From positions 45,870,394 through 45,934,393 of the forward strand of contig OZ018330.1 of NCBI GenBank assembly GCA_963969495.1: a stretch of 64,000 nt of DNA, given 5' to 3'. The notes beneath the pieces were generated by a model that saw only the letters and a list, made by a program, of their open reading frames with translations, was not told the DNA's origin and ran no database searches. Each line of letters starts with the position of its first letter. Positions within the stretch are counted from its first letter, which is position 1. Position numbers and translations under genes: made by a program. Shown here piece by piece: positions 33,880 through 43,312 of the stretch. Source of the stretch: Ceratothoa steindachneri. Taxonomy: Eukaryota > Arthropoda > Malacostraca > Isopoda > Cymothoidae.

Positions 33880-34700
33880 GCCTTTACCTTTTCTTTTTCA
33901 TTTGATTTTCACAAATGTGAAAACCGAGGTACTTAATAGTGCTAGAGGCGAAATGGCACTTGCTAGGGCCTATAGTCAGGCCGTTTTCATGAAGCCTATT
34001 GAGGAGCAATTGTAGGGAGATAAGATGATGGTCCCATGTACGGGTGGCCACGTAAACGTTATCGAAGTAAAAGGAAATGTTACTCAGCCCATCCAGTATC
34101 CTGCGCATCAGTGATTATAGTTACTACAGGCAGTAACTAAACCAAAAGATAGGCGCATGAACTGCATGAGGCCTGTTCCTGTGGGAAATGCGGTGTATTT
34201 CCGGGTACTATCCTTAAGGGGGATTTGATAGTAGGCCTTACACAAGTCTATCTCTGAAATAAACTTGGCCTCTTCAAATAGATGTAGGCTCTGGTCTATC
34301 AAAGGGATAAGCTAAGCGTCGAAAACTGTTACGGTGTTCAGTTTTATAAAGTCTACGCACATGCGAAAAGACTGATCCGGCTTTCTGACCATAACAATAC
34401 GAGAGCAATAATTCGACGTGGAAGGTTCAATTATTGCTAATTTTAGCAAGTTTTCCACTTCGGCGATAAAAGTAGGGCTCAAGTGAACGGGCACGGGGTA
34501 GGGCTTGGATCTAATAACTCCTGGGTGGTTAGGTCTATATCATGCTCAAAATATAAAGAGCAATCATGCTTCTCGGAAATTACATCGGGGAATTCAGTTA
34601 ACAAAAGAGCTAATTGTGTCCTCTGAGGGGGTTCTAACTGGGGGTTTAAATCGAGTTCCGTGGTGGAGTTTACACGTAAACCGGGGAGCGAAGGGAGAGG
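33880..34700 (-). pseudogene. Reverse transcriptase of the LTR element, broken
   Basis: Three short frames carry consecutive RT blocks: YCSRIVMVRKPDQSFRMCVD (34494-34312), ISEIDLCKAYYQIPL and FMRLSFGLVTAC (34302-34108), and YFDNVYVAT plus FASSTIKYLGFHI (34108-33884). The catalytic box reads YFDN where active enzymes have YxDD, so the second Asp is lost. Stops separate the pieces. The sequence is Ty3/gypsy-like. The RT start joins directly to the integrase C-terminus in one open frame (34931-34479), which shows that integrase really lies upstream of RT in this element. Confidence 0.88.
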
Positions 34701-34814
34701 GTAGTTTTCGTCCGCTTCGACACATACGGTTTGGACTAAATTAAGAGGCTCAGATGGATAAGAGGCTTCCATTAATGCTTCTTCGTCAACGGCAATTATA
34801 TTATTAATGCAGGT

Positions 34815-36900
34815 GCGGTGGCGATAGCGCTTAAGCATATTTACATGAAACAATTTTTTCCTGAGGGGGTCTGTATTACATAATTTACGAGACCGCGTGC
34901 TTCTAGGATTGGTGTCGTGGTATGACATCACATTATATCAATACAATATTATATCTATGGGGGAGAGACCAATAACTTAAAGGCGAACCGACAAGGGACG
35001 GAACGCCACGAGTTTCGACGCAAGGAACAGCGAGAAAAGAGTGCAACGAGGTCAGGTAAAATTTGGGCATGGCAAAGCTCAAGGTTATTTAAAGAGTTAT
35101 GTACAAAAATATAATTTTATTTACATAAAATAATAGAATTAATGGGCAAAATTAAATTGGTAAACGAGGGGGGAATTGCAGAGTTATGCACCAGACTCTG
35201 AAGTTAGAAATTAATGCGTTACAGAAGGAGACTATTCAAATGGCGAGGATTAGCTCAAGTGGGTTGCTGAAGGGGAAGAAAGGTTGGCTCACGGAGGATT
35301 CCGGGTGAGACGTCAGGGTAAGGTTTCACGGATGTCTTCTGCAGGCAATAAACGTGAGGGCAAGGGCGCTCGGAGCTTCTGAGCGGGAAGTTGACGTGAT
35401 GACAGTTCTCCAAAAGGAGGATGGGGGCGGTAACGTCTGGTCCAGGGGAGAGTATTTCGGCCACCCGAAAACGAGAAGGGAACGAGGTGGGCTTCGACAG
35501 GAGTTGACGAGTGGAGTCGGAAAAATCGCTCGGTGGCGATCGTCAAATGGAATTTCCTCACTGGCTGGGTTAATTCCAACACACAAAAGTTCAGCCGTCA
35601 ATTTGCTTCGTGTTTAGCACCTGACTTGGAACTAGGGGAAACTTCTTGAGTCCAGGCGAGACTCCTCAACTCTGTGTCTCCCACATGGAAGACGAGCCCT
35701 ATATGTACAAGGCCCCCCGTCGCAGGGGTGGGGGAAACAGCGATACTCTCGAATGGCTTTGAATCTTCACGTTGAGGCGATTCTAACCCGCGAAAAGGTG
35801 GTCCGAGGTGGACGCGGTTCGAGGCTACCGCTTGTGGATGGGGGGGGGGATGCTTACCAATTTAAGCCATCTAAATTCTAGAACCTTCTCCAGCGCATGA
35901 ACGTCACTTCCGCGCTGGAAAAGAAATTCCACGTGGAATTCCCCCACAATTGGGAAAGGGCCTTTCCATTGGGGTAAGAGCTTGTTCGTCTCCGTGGGTA
36001 GGAAGAGCAGCACCTCTTCACCGGGCCCGAATCACCTTTCTTTGGACCTCACGTCAAAATAGGTCCTATATTTTTCTAAATTTATGTCCGAATTTTTGTA
36101 CGCTATATCGGCGCATTCTTCCAAGCGGTTACTAAGGTCTAGCACGTAAGAATACGAGGACTTGATCTCCTCATCTAGTAGGGATTGTAAAAAGGTTCAT
36201 TCAATATGCTCATTGATCCACGTACATTTCGGCCCTACAAGAGCTCAAAGGGGGCAAATCCAAAAGTTCTGTCGGGGATTTCTCTGCAGGCAATCAGGGC
36301 AACCGGCAGGTATCGATGCCATTCTCGGGGCTGAGCATGGCATAACTTTTTCAGAATGGTCTTCAGAGTGCCATTTAACTTTTCACAGACGCCGTTAGCG
36401 GCGGGGTCAAAAAGGGAGGTTAACAAGGGCTTGATTATAAGGAGCTTGCTGACGTGTTCCATTAGCCTCAGAGATGAACTGTCTGCCTCTGTCGAACAAG
36501 ATCTCCTTCGAGATGCCGACGCGGGAAAAGATAGAAATCAGGGCCTCCGCACAGGTCACGTTCCCTATATTTTTAAGGGGGACTGCGTCGGGAAATCTCG
36601 TTGCAAAGTCAACAAGAGTGAGGACGGACGAGTATCCTTCGCTAGACGGGGGATGAATTGGGCCAATTAGATATATGGCCACTCTAAAAAAAGGCTCCGA
36701 GACAATTCGGGTCTTCTGGAGGGGGACAGGTGTTATTCGTCCCTTTGCTGTAGTTTCCTGACAAATATCACATGATCTGCAAAACTCGACAATTTCTTTG
36801 CCAGTATCGGGCCAGAAGAAATAATGAAAGGTTCTCTGAGCTGTTTTATTGTGACTAAAATGAACAGCCATTATTCCATCGTGAGCGAGTCGGAGGACTT
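34815..36900 (-). pseudogene. Integrase of the LTR element, broken and interrupted
   Basis: The zinc-binding HHCC domain begins near 36890 (AHDGIMAVHFSHNKTAQ, then CRSCDIC). The catalytic core follows: the first catalytic Asp is replaced by Tyr (AIYLIGPI where VD-x-GP is usual), the second is kept in LFDRGRQF, and the Glu is kept in AANGVCEKLNGTLK (36400). The C-terminal GPY/F-like module begins near 36013 (QWKGPFPIV). It is split by about 1 kb of foreign DNA (34921-35931) and resumes at 34920 with KLFHVNMLKRY. The integrase would insert cDNA into chromosomes, but the mutated Asp and the splits make it inactive. Confidence 0.88.
34921..35931. mobile_element. ~1-kb insertion inside the integrase, possibly a solo LTR
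   Basis: The integrase C-terminal module stops at about 35936 and resumes at 34920. Both junctions carry the 5-bp word CGTGG (34916-34920 and 35932-35936), consistent with a 5-bp target duplication of LTR-type integration. The 1,011-bp insert has no coding content I recognise. It starts TATGACATCACA and ends ATTCCA, so a TG...CA LTR structure is not clean. A solo LTR of another family is the best guess; a decayed non-autonomous element is possible. Confidence 0.55.
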
Positions 36901-37232
36901 GGGGAACATGGGAACGGGGGATGCAAAACGAGGGAATGGAGGTTTTATCCTCAGCCGAACTGCTCGATAAAGAAGTTCGTTGCTAATGAGGTAGGAGACT
37001 TCCCTTTGACCACAGACAGATTCACGTTCGTTACTTCTCGCTTTTTCCCACAAAGACTGGAGGGTGGGGAATTCCTTTTAAGCACTTGCAAAAGTCTCGT
37101 TTTGAAGGGCTGCAAACTCTGGGGCATAAGGGGGTTCTACTGGCACGGGGGCCACAGTGTCCCTTAGCGCTTGGGCCCTCGTGATGACGGGCTTCACGAC
37201 GGGGTTAGGAGAGAGCCGCAGGCTCTGGGCGA

Positions 37233-37560
37233 TCAACACGGCGCAGAACTTAATGGGGCTGCTATCACTTCGGCCCAATCAGTAAAGTATAGGCATTCGA
37301 GATAGCAGTGGAGCAAGGGGAACCTATTTGCACGTCCCAAGTAGTCATGGACTACTGTGAATTTATCGTGGTTGGGGCCCACTGGAGGGAGCAACGTTTC
37401 AGAGACGACGAAGCAAGTACATCCAGTATCTCTTACGAGGGTTGACACTCTGAAACCATTAGCACTTCCTTTTTCAAACTCAAACCCAGCGGGGAGGCTT
37501 TTGATGAACAGGAAATTAACTTGCTGTCCCGGGGGACTACTTGTTGGGGAAGTTGCTGGC
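37233..37560 (-). pseudogene. Aspartic protease of the LTR element
   Basis: In the frame ending at 37233, VSTLVRDTGCTCFVVSE contains the retropepsin active-site triad DTG near 37430. It is preceded by sequence in frame (QQVNFLFIKSLPAGFEFE). The position between the gag knuckle and integrase is normal for LTR elements. Other retropepsin landmarks are weak, because the frame changes to sequence I cannot align. Such a protease would process Gag-Pol. Confidence 0.65.
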
Positions 37561-37601
37561 GTTTCAGGGCGAGCGGGCGGATGAGAGAGATAGGCACTTA
37601 T

Positions 37602-38542
37602 TTAGTGGATTTGTTGACTAGGAGCAGAACGAAATTGGGACTCTTGGGGACAGTGGGTTCTCAGATGACCGGGAACATCGCAAGAAAAACAAATTATTGG
37701 CCTTCGAGGGTAATCTGACGCTGGAGGATTATTTATGAGAGGCTTAATATCCATCGATTCTGGCAGGAAATAGTATTTGGGTTTAACGGGACCAGATACC
37801 TTCACAAACTTGGGCGAATTCTTCGGCGGAAATTTGGAGAGGTTACTTTTACTTTTGGGGGATGGGGGATGAGCCTTCTTGGGATCTTTCAGATAAAGAT
37901 GGTGGCTTGATGCGTGCACATCCACTTATTCTATACATTTCTCGAAAGAATACACGCGTCTGTCCTTCACGAATGCACGGATTTCAGACGGGAGTGCAGC
38001 CATCAACTGATCTCGTGAAACGAAATCACATAAAGACTCGTAGTCGCGGTTGACCTGGGCTGAGTCCAACTTTAAGTGGAAAGTCCTCTGGATGGTGAAT
38101 CCAAATTGGCAGTAGGTCTGGCCGGGAAGTAATCTCGCCTGGAGGGACTTTGACCTATAGTAATCGAGATTCATATTAACAGCCGATAATAATTTTGACT
38201 TGAGGGATGAATAGTCAAGAATAGCCTCGGCCGGGGGTGAAATGAAAATTTCTCGAAAGTGAGTATTTAGGAGAGGAAGTAGTCGAGCGACTCCATCGGC
38301 TTCAATATCCAGGTGGTTCACTTCGAAAAATTTTCTCAAAGTAAGTTAAGTAGACGTTGAAATCCTCGCCGTCCTTAAACACTGGCAACTTTACCGATGC
38401 GGTTTGGGGGATTCATTTCTCGAGCTAACAGAAAGGGTTTCCAAATGATTCCTATTAAGCTCATGCTCATGCTGACGAATTCGTTCTCTTTCTTCCATTT
38501 TCGCTTCTCTTTGCTCTTTTTCAGCTCCTCTTTGTTCTTTTT
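37602..38542 (-). pseudogene. Gag of the LTR element, C-terminal part
   Basis: After the CR1 insertion, gag resumes with a charged coiled coil (EKEQREAKMEERERIRQHEH), then LPVFKDGEDFNVYLTYFEKIF near 38390. A retrotransposon-gag capsid region follows at 38339-37926 (ILDYSSLKSKLLSAV, GQTYCQFGFTIQRTF, LCDFVSRDQLMAALP). At 37925-37602 comes a basic linker and one zinc knuckle, CFSCDVPGHLRTHC (C-x2-C-x4-H-x4-C). This is a typical Ty3/gypsy gag. The frame is broken near 38340 and 37926. Confidence 0.82.
38528..38542. repeat. Target-site duplication of the CR1-like LINE (left copy)
   Basis: The 15-bp CTCTTTGTTCTTTTT occurs here and at 42642-42656, on each side of the LINE. Gag here encodes low-complexity R/E-rich sequence, so chance similarity is possible, but the right copy starts exactly after the LINE tail. 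Confidence 0.75.
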
Positions 38543-38822
38543 CTCTTCTCTCTAATTAGGGCCCAAAAATTTCGTTTTCTGAGTAACTTAATAATTCTAG
38601 ATACTTCCTGCACTCATATAATATTAGTCGCTGTATTAAAAAGATTAACCGTCTTATTCGCTGTGTAAATTTTATTTATCGTCATCCGTATTCTAGAAAT
38701 CAACAATGCCCGTGATCAAGTTTGAAAGTTCGAGTTGTGGGGTTTCCTTTAATAAGGAAATTTACGTTCCTTCTAGCATCGAACAAACTAGAATTTGACG
38801 TTTCTGTATTTTAAACGATGCA

Positions 38823-39806
38823 TTGGAGCGTAAGTTTGCTAACGCTATTAGCGAAATTAAATTGGAACTAAATACCGTCGCGAGGGACGTTATCTCGACC
38901 AACCGTAAAGTCGACGAATTAAATTCGAGTCTAAATTCTACCTTTCATGATATGCGTGGGAGGAAAAATAGAAATAGTGACAGCCGGCCGACTTGTATGA
39001 ATCATCCGGCAATTGTTGACCAGCAACAAAGAATTTTAAACTCGTTTGGACCCCAGGATTCACAATACAGACCCCAAGATTCGCAATTTAGGACCGTTAG
39101 AAATGGGGCTAGACCATCGAGGGAACACAATTTCACATTACCATGTTCGAACCCCTTCGCACTGCTAACTCCTATCGAAGGGGAAGAAGAAACGGTACTA
39201 ATTGGGGATTCTTTAATTAGAAACCAAGAGCCGGAATTCACAGCGCGTAACCCGTCAAAACGAAAACGATTTTGCTTTCCTGGTGGCCGCATATATAAAG
39301 TAGTAAGTGAAATTGAAAAATTGGACCAAACACGTGACGGGCGTACGATCCTCACGCTGGTAGGGGGAAATGATGTCCACAGATACGACAGCACCCCAGA
39401 GGGAATTGTAAACCGCGCTAAGACTCTGATTCATACTGCGAAAGTTAAAGCGGATAACGTAGGAATAATTGGTATTTTACCACGAATGAAATCCACGTTG
39501 CGTCTGCAGTCCCGAGCTATATATACAAACGAGTGCCTTAAGCGCTTGTGTCGCGACACTGGAGTTAGCTTCTTTAACGTTTGGGATACATTCCAAGACC
39601 AACCTTCACTTTATCAAACGGACGGAATCCATTTAAGCGATGTGGGTAACAGTCGGCTGGGTAGGATTTTAGACCACTCAGTACGTAGCATGTTAAGTAG
39701 GAGAGTTGCGGGGCCACGTGATGCCCATGCTTCGGACCGGTCCTCGCTTGAAGGGGCAATGAGTATTGGGGAGCAGGGAAACGGAACCGATTCACGTGTG
39801 ATTTAA
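38823..39806 (+). CDS. CR1 ORF1 protein with SGNH/GDSL esterase domain, intact
   Basis: The frame is 327 codons; it may start upstream of the first listed Met. Residues 1-45 look helical (SEIKLELNTVARDVISTNRK), a possible coiled coil. Residues ~125-285 are an SGNH hydrolase: block I LIGDS (Ser130), block II FPGGRI (Gly154/155), block III VGGND (Asn183) and block V DGIH (Asp267, His270). All catalytic positions are present. ORF1 esterases are a known, unexplained feature of some CR1-clade LINEs, and a role in membrane or lipid interaction has been suggested. ORF2 begins 20 nt after the stop, which suggests re-initiation or another unconventional translation of the downstream ORF. Confidence 0.88.
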   Translation: MERKFANAISEIKLELNTVARDVISTNRKVDELNSSLNSTFHDMRGRKNRNSDSRPTCMNHPAIVDQQQRILNSFGPQDSQYRPQDSQFRTVRNGARPSREHNFTLPCSNPFALLTPIEGEEETVLIGDSLIRNQEPEFTARNPSKRKRFCFPGGRIYKVVSEIEKLDQTRDGRTILTLVGGNDVHRYDSTPEGIVNRAKTLIHTAKVKADNVGIIGILPRMKSTLRLQSRAIYTNECLKRLCRDTGVSFFNVWDTFQDQPSLYQTDGIHLSDVGNSRLGRILDHSVRSMLSRRVAGPRDAHASDRSSLEGAMSIGEQGNGTDSRVI

Positions 39807-39826
39807 GAGTACACTTAAAGCGCAAA

Positions 39827-42163
39827 TTGAAATGTATATATTCAAATGTTCGTAGCTTAAAAAATAAACTTGCCGAAATAAAAGCCGTAATTCTAGAGGG
39901 AGACTACGATCTCGTATTCTTAGGTGAGACTTGGATAGATACACATTCGGGGATCAGTGTTTGCGAATTTGATATAGCAGGTTATAAAATTCATTATACA
40001 AATAGACAAACTGGTAGAGGAGGGGGCGTATTAGTGTATATAAAAGATGACTTAAACGCTATAACGATCGACTCGTCTACGGCAGATATGAGAAGTGAGG
40101 CCTTATTAATCCAATTATGTTGTAATGCAAAAAATAAAATTAACTTAGCCGTCATATATCGTCCTCCATCTCAAATAGAAAGAGAAGATGCTGCACTCTT
40201 TGATATGCTTTCATCTTGGGTTAGAAAAGGGACCACATTAGTCTGCGGCGATTTTAACCATCCAAACGTTAATTATAGTAACCTAACGCCAGATAAAGCT
40301 GGGGAGAGACTACTAAACTTTATTCTGGAGAATTTTCTCGTTCAAAAAGTGGAGGAACCAACTCGTGATAAACGGGCGGTTAGAGATGCGAAGCGGAAAT
40401 ATGAAATAAAACTCGCGAAGGATTCGAAGAAAGAACCGAAACGGTTTTACGGCTATGTAAACAGTAGGAAACCCTTAAAAGGTTCAATAGGGCCGATTAA
40501 AGACAAAGATGGTTGTTTGACGGAATTTCCGACGGAAATGTCTAAAATTTTAAATGAACATTTCACAAGCGTCTTTACTGTTGAAGATTCGTCCGAATTA
40601 GGATCGTTAGTTGAAGAAGTACATAATAGTGATATTTGCATATCCGATATAACAGTTAATGAAGAGGAAATTCTGAAATATATTAACCTGATGAAAAAGT
40701 CGAAATCACCCGGGCCCGATGGCGTTTACCCCACTCATTTAAAGGAACTTAAGAATGAGCTTGCGAAGCCGTTGCGTGCAATTTTCAATCGCTCATTAGA
40801 AGTTAACGTAGTCCCTTTAGACTTCAAGCGTGCAAACGTTACACCAATATTTAAGAATGGGAATAGATACGAAGCAACGAATTTTCGTCCTATTAGTCTA
40901 ACTTCGGTAGTTGGAAAGCTTTTAGAATCGGTAATTAGAGATAGAATAGTGAGCCACCTCGAGCTAAATAATCTGATTAAAGATTCCCAACGTGGGTTTA
41001 GGCGGGCGAGATCGTGCTTGACAAATTTGCTGGAGTTCTTCCATAAAATGATTTGCGTTTACGACGAAAGCAAAGCTGTAGATGTAATCTATCTAGACTT
41101 TAAAAAGGCGTTTGACACCGTCCTGCACGAGAGATTATTAATGAAAGTTAAAGCAATCGGTGTGAAGGGTAAGATATTAAATTGGATTAGAAATTGGCTG
41201 AAGGATCGTTCACAGCGAGTAGTTATAAATGGTGAAGGTTCTGATTGGGTCAACGTCAGTAGTGGAGTGCCACAAGGCTCGGTTTTTGGCCCATTATTGT
41301 TTCTAATATATATAAACGATTTGGATAATGGCATATTTAGTACGATTTCTAAATTTGCTGACGACACGAAGCTGGGCAACCGTGCCTATGTAAGATCGGA
41401 TGTAGATAAATTACAAAAGGACCTAAACTTGATTGTCAGATGGGCGGATAAGTGGCAAATGCAGTTTAATTTAAGTAAATGCAAGGTGATGCATTTGAGT
41501 TGCCATAATTTGAGGGTAGAGTATACCATGAAAGGCCAGGTCCTCGACGTGGTTAAATTGGAAAAAGACCTGGGAGTTTTAGTCTCGGATGACTTCAAAG
41601 TCAAGAAACAATGCGCGCATGCATGTAAAAAAGCAAATCGTGTGCTGGGTTATATCGCGCGTAATTTCGCCTTCAAATCCAAAGATATAATTTTACCGTT
41701 ATATAAATCACTTGTGCGTCCACTGCTCGAATATGCGGTTCAATTTTGGGCTCCATACTTAAACAAAGATATCGCGCAATTAGAAAGAGTGCAGCGTAGG
41801 GGTACAAAATTAATTCCCGAGCTGAGAAACAGGCCCTGCGAGGAAAGACTCAGGGCATTAGATTTGCCATCTCTCGAAGGCAGAAGATTACGTGGCCAGC
41901 TAATAGAAGTATTTAAAATATTGAAAGGATTTTCAAACGTTGATTATAGGAATTTGTTCGAATTGGATCATAGGGGAAACACTCGCCAACACGGATTAAA
42001 ATTAGTGAGCAAGCGATTTAACACTAGTATAGCCCCAAACTATTTTACGTTTAAAATTACTCAAATTTGGAATAGGCTACCCACCCACGTAGTAGATAGT
42101 ACGTCGGTAAATATGTTTAAAAACCGTCTCGACGCACACTTAAATAGTATAAATATAACGTAG
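39827..42163 (+). CDS. CR1 ORF2: truncated endonuclease + intact reverse transcriptase (778 aa)
   Basis: Residues 1-~175 are the AP-like endonuclease: YSNVRSLKNKLAEI, LGETWID, GRGGGVLVYIKD, VIYRPPSQ and CGDFNHPNVNY. At VEEPTR it jumps straight to DAKRKYEIKLAKDSKKEPKR, so the SDH-containing C-terminal part and much of the linker (roughly 130-150 residues in relatives) are missing without loss of frame. The RT is complete: SPGPDGVYPTHLKEL, NFRPISLTSVVGKLLES, QRGFRRARSCLTNLL, YLDFKKAFDTVLHERLL, SGVPQGSVFGPLLFLIYIND, catalytic FADD (41353-41364), then the thumb (LVRPLLEYAVQFWAPYLNKD). There is no stop or frameshift in 778 codons. RT activity is plausible, but target nicking by this protein is not. 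Confidence 0.9.
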   Translation: MKCIYSNVRSLKNKLAEIKAVILEGDYDLVFLGETWIDTHSGISVCEFDIAGYKIHYTNRQTGRGGGVLVYIKDDLNAITIDSSTADMRSEALLIQLCCNAKNKINLAVIYRPPSQIEREDAALFDMLSSWVRKGTTLVCGDFNHPNVNYSNLTPDKAGERLLNFILENFLVQKVEEPTRDKRAVRDAKRKYEIKLAKDSKKEPKRFYGYVNSRKPLKGSIGPIKDKDGCLTEFPTEMSKILNEHFTSVFTVEDSSELGSLVEEVHNSDICISDITVNEEEILKYINLMKKSKSPGPDGVYPTHLKELKNELAKPLRAIFNRSLEVNVVPLDFKRANVTPIFKNGNRYEATNFRPISLTSVVGKLLESVIRDRIVSHLELNNLIKDSQRGFRRARSCLTNLLEFFHKMICVYDESKAVDVIYLDFKKAFDTVLHERLLMKVKAIGVKGKILNWIRNWLKDRSQRVVINGEGSDWVNVSSGVPQGSVFGPLLFLIYINDLDNGIFSTISKFADDTKLGNRAYVRSDVDKLQKDLNLIVRWADKWQMQFNLSKCKVMHLSCHNLRVEYTMKGQVLDVVKLEKDLGVLVSDDFKVKKQCAHACKKANRVLGYIARNFAFKSKDIILPLYKSLVRPLLEYAVQFWAPYLNKDIAQLERVQRRGTKLIPELRNRPCEERLRALDLPSLEGRRLRGQLIEVFKILKGFSNVDYRNLFELDHRGNTRQHGLKLVSKRFNTSIAPNYFTFKITQIWNRLPTHVVDSTSVNMFKNRLDAHLNSINIT

Positions 42164-42429
42164 TCTGAGCACAGTAAATAAAAACGTTTTTGCAAAAGGA
42201 GTTTGGAGCGGAGGAACAACGAGAGTAAAAATGATGACTAAAAATGATGCCAGCGATTTCTCTTGCATGTGTAGTTTAGATATCCATTTTCTTTTCCGCC
42301 TATCCTATAAATAGTCTTACTATCCTAAAATTAGATTTTCACCACTAGCAGTCGAGGGCTGCGGAAGTTGAGAAGAAAAACTTTCTATCACCCCATCCCC
42401 TAGGTTGAAGTAGTTAATATGCATGACAA

Positions 42430-42455
42430 TGTACACATGTAGATAAGTGTGTACA
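42430..42455 (+). other. 3' UTR hairpin 1 of the CR1-like LINE
   Basis: A 7-bp stem TGTACAC (42430-42436) with GTGTACA (42449-42455) encloses a 12-nt loop ending GTAGATAAGT. It lies 267 nt after the ORF2 stop. The same loop and a related stem recur 95 nt downstream. Confidence 0.7.
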
Positions 42456-42524
42456 GTAGATTATATATTAAAAAAATACTAATAGTAATAATAAAATAAA
42501 AAAATAAATATATAGCATGTTAGA

Positions 42525-42550
42525 GATACACTCGTAGATAAGTGTGTATC
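42525..42550 (+). other. 3' UTR hairpin 2 of the CR1-like LINE
   Basis: The stem is GATACAC (42525-42531) with GTGTATC (42544-42550) and a 12-nt loop TCGTAGATAAGT. Compared with hairpin 1, two base pairs differ by compensating changes (T-A to G-C and G-C to A-T), and the loop core GTAGATAAGT is unchanged. That suggests selection on the RNA fold, probably for recognition by the element's own RT. Confidence 0.7.
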
Positions 42551-42615
42551 GTAGTTATGGATGTAGTGTAGCGGACTATCCTCGAGCGGACCTTAGGATC
42601 TTTGCTGGTCCTAGA

Positions 42616-42641
42616 TTCTGTAGTTCTGTAGTTCTGTAGTT
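42616..42641 (+). repeat. CR1 8-bp tail (TTCTGTAG)n
   Basis: Three copies of TTCTGTAG plus TT. It marks the LINE 3' end and is followed directly by the right target duplication. Confidence 0.88.
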
Positions 42642-42656
42642 CTCTTTGTTCTTTTT
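42642..42656. repeat. Target-site duplication of the CR1-like LINE (right copy)
   Basis: Direct copy of 38528-38542, immediately after the (TTCTGTAG)n tail. Gag coding resumes here. Confidence 0.75.
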
Positions 42657-42762
42657 TTATTGCCCTTTCATTTCTTTCCTCCTCCTGAATATATGCAACT
42701 AGATCCTTGTCTGACAACCCAAGGATCTCTCCTTGTTGACGGAAACACCCAATTGACGACAT
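42642..42762 (-). pseudogene. Gag of the LTR element, N-terminal part
   Basis: The Met at 42762 (MSSIGCFRQQGEILGLSDKD) opens gag about 22 nt inside the primer-binding-site candidate. It runs into a charged coil (LVAYIQEEERNERAIKKEQR) that stops at the CR1 tail and resumes at 38542. The two parts share the same heptad-like, R/E-rich composition and the same flanking 15-bp duplication. Confidence 0.75.
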
Positions 42763-42784
42763 CTGCTGGTGTAAATGCGCGTCT

Positions 42785-42802
42785 GGCCGCTCGCCGCGTC
42801 CA
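42785..42802 (-). promoter_or_regulatory. Candidate primer-binding site of the LTR element
   Basis: On the minus strand, TGGACGCGGCGAGCGGCC follows one base after the CA that closes the 5' LTR (LTR end at 42804). PBSs start TGG, complementary to the CCA of a tRNA. I cannot name the tRNA. The location is right, but the assignment rests only on TGG and on the LTR boundary. Confidence 0.5.
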
Positions 42803-42803
42803 A

Positions 42804-43236
42804 TGAACTTAGGGAAAAGAATATGAAGCTCTGACTATCGTATCAAAATCCTAACGAAGATTTTATTACACAAAGATTGTACGCAATAAAGAAAAGAAAA
42901 TAATTAATAATTCAAAACTTAATCTCTATGTGACCAATGATTATAGGCCCTCTAATCCTGCACGGGGATTAGTAGATGGTTTTAGGGGAGATCACCCCCC
43001 CAAAAACACACACAACGAAAATAAAAAAAACAAAAACGGCCACCACAAAAAAAAATGATCAATCGCAAAAAGAAGAAAAAAAATTAAGAATTATTTCCAC
43101 TTTCTTTGGATATCCTTAACGAACTTGGCAAACTAGTTACTGAACACCCCTTAACTGGGGGGGGGGAACCTGAAAAGAAAAAGGGTTCCTTCAAATAAAG
43201 ATAATCCAACTTTACCTCCCACCAGGTAAATATAAT

Positions 43237-43312
<76 letters not shown>

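Larger units (their letters stand above)
38543..42641 (+). mobile_element. CR1-like LINE with open ORFs (LINE D), inserted in gag
   Basis: This is a 4.1-kb plus-strand LINE: a 5' UTR (~280 bp), ORF1 with an esterase domain (38823-39806), ORF2 (39827-42163, fully open), and a 3' UTR with two related hairpins and an 8-bp tail (42616-42641). A 15-bp duplication bounds it. It is the youngest-looking element of the window. ORF2 lacks the C-terminal third of the endonuclease and most of the linker, so this copy may depend on others, or may be a deletion derivative. Confidence 0.9.
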
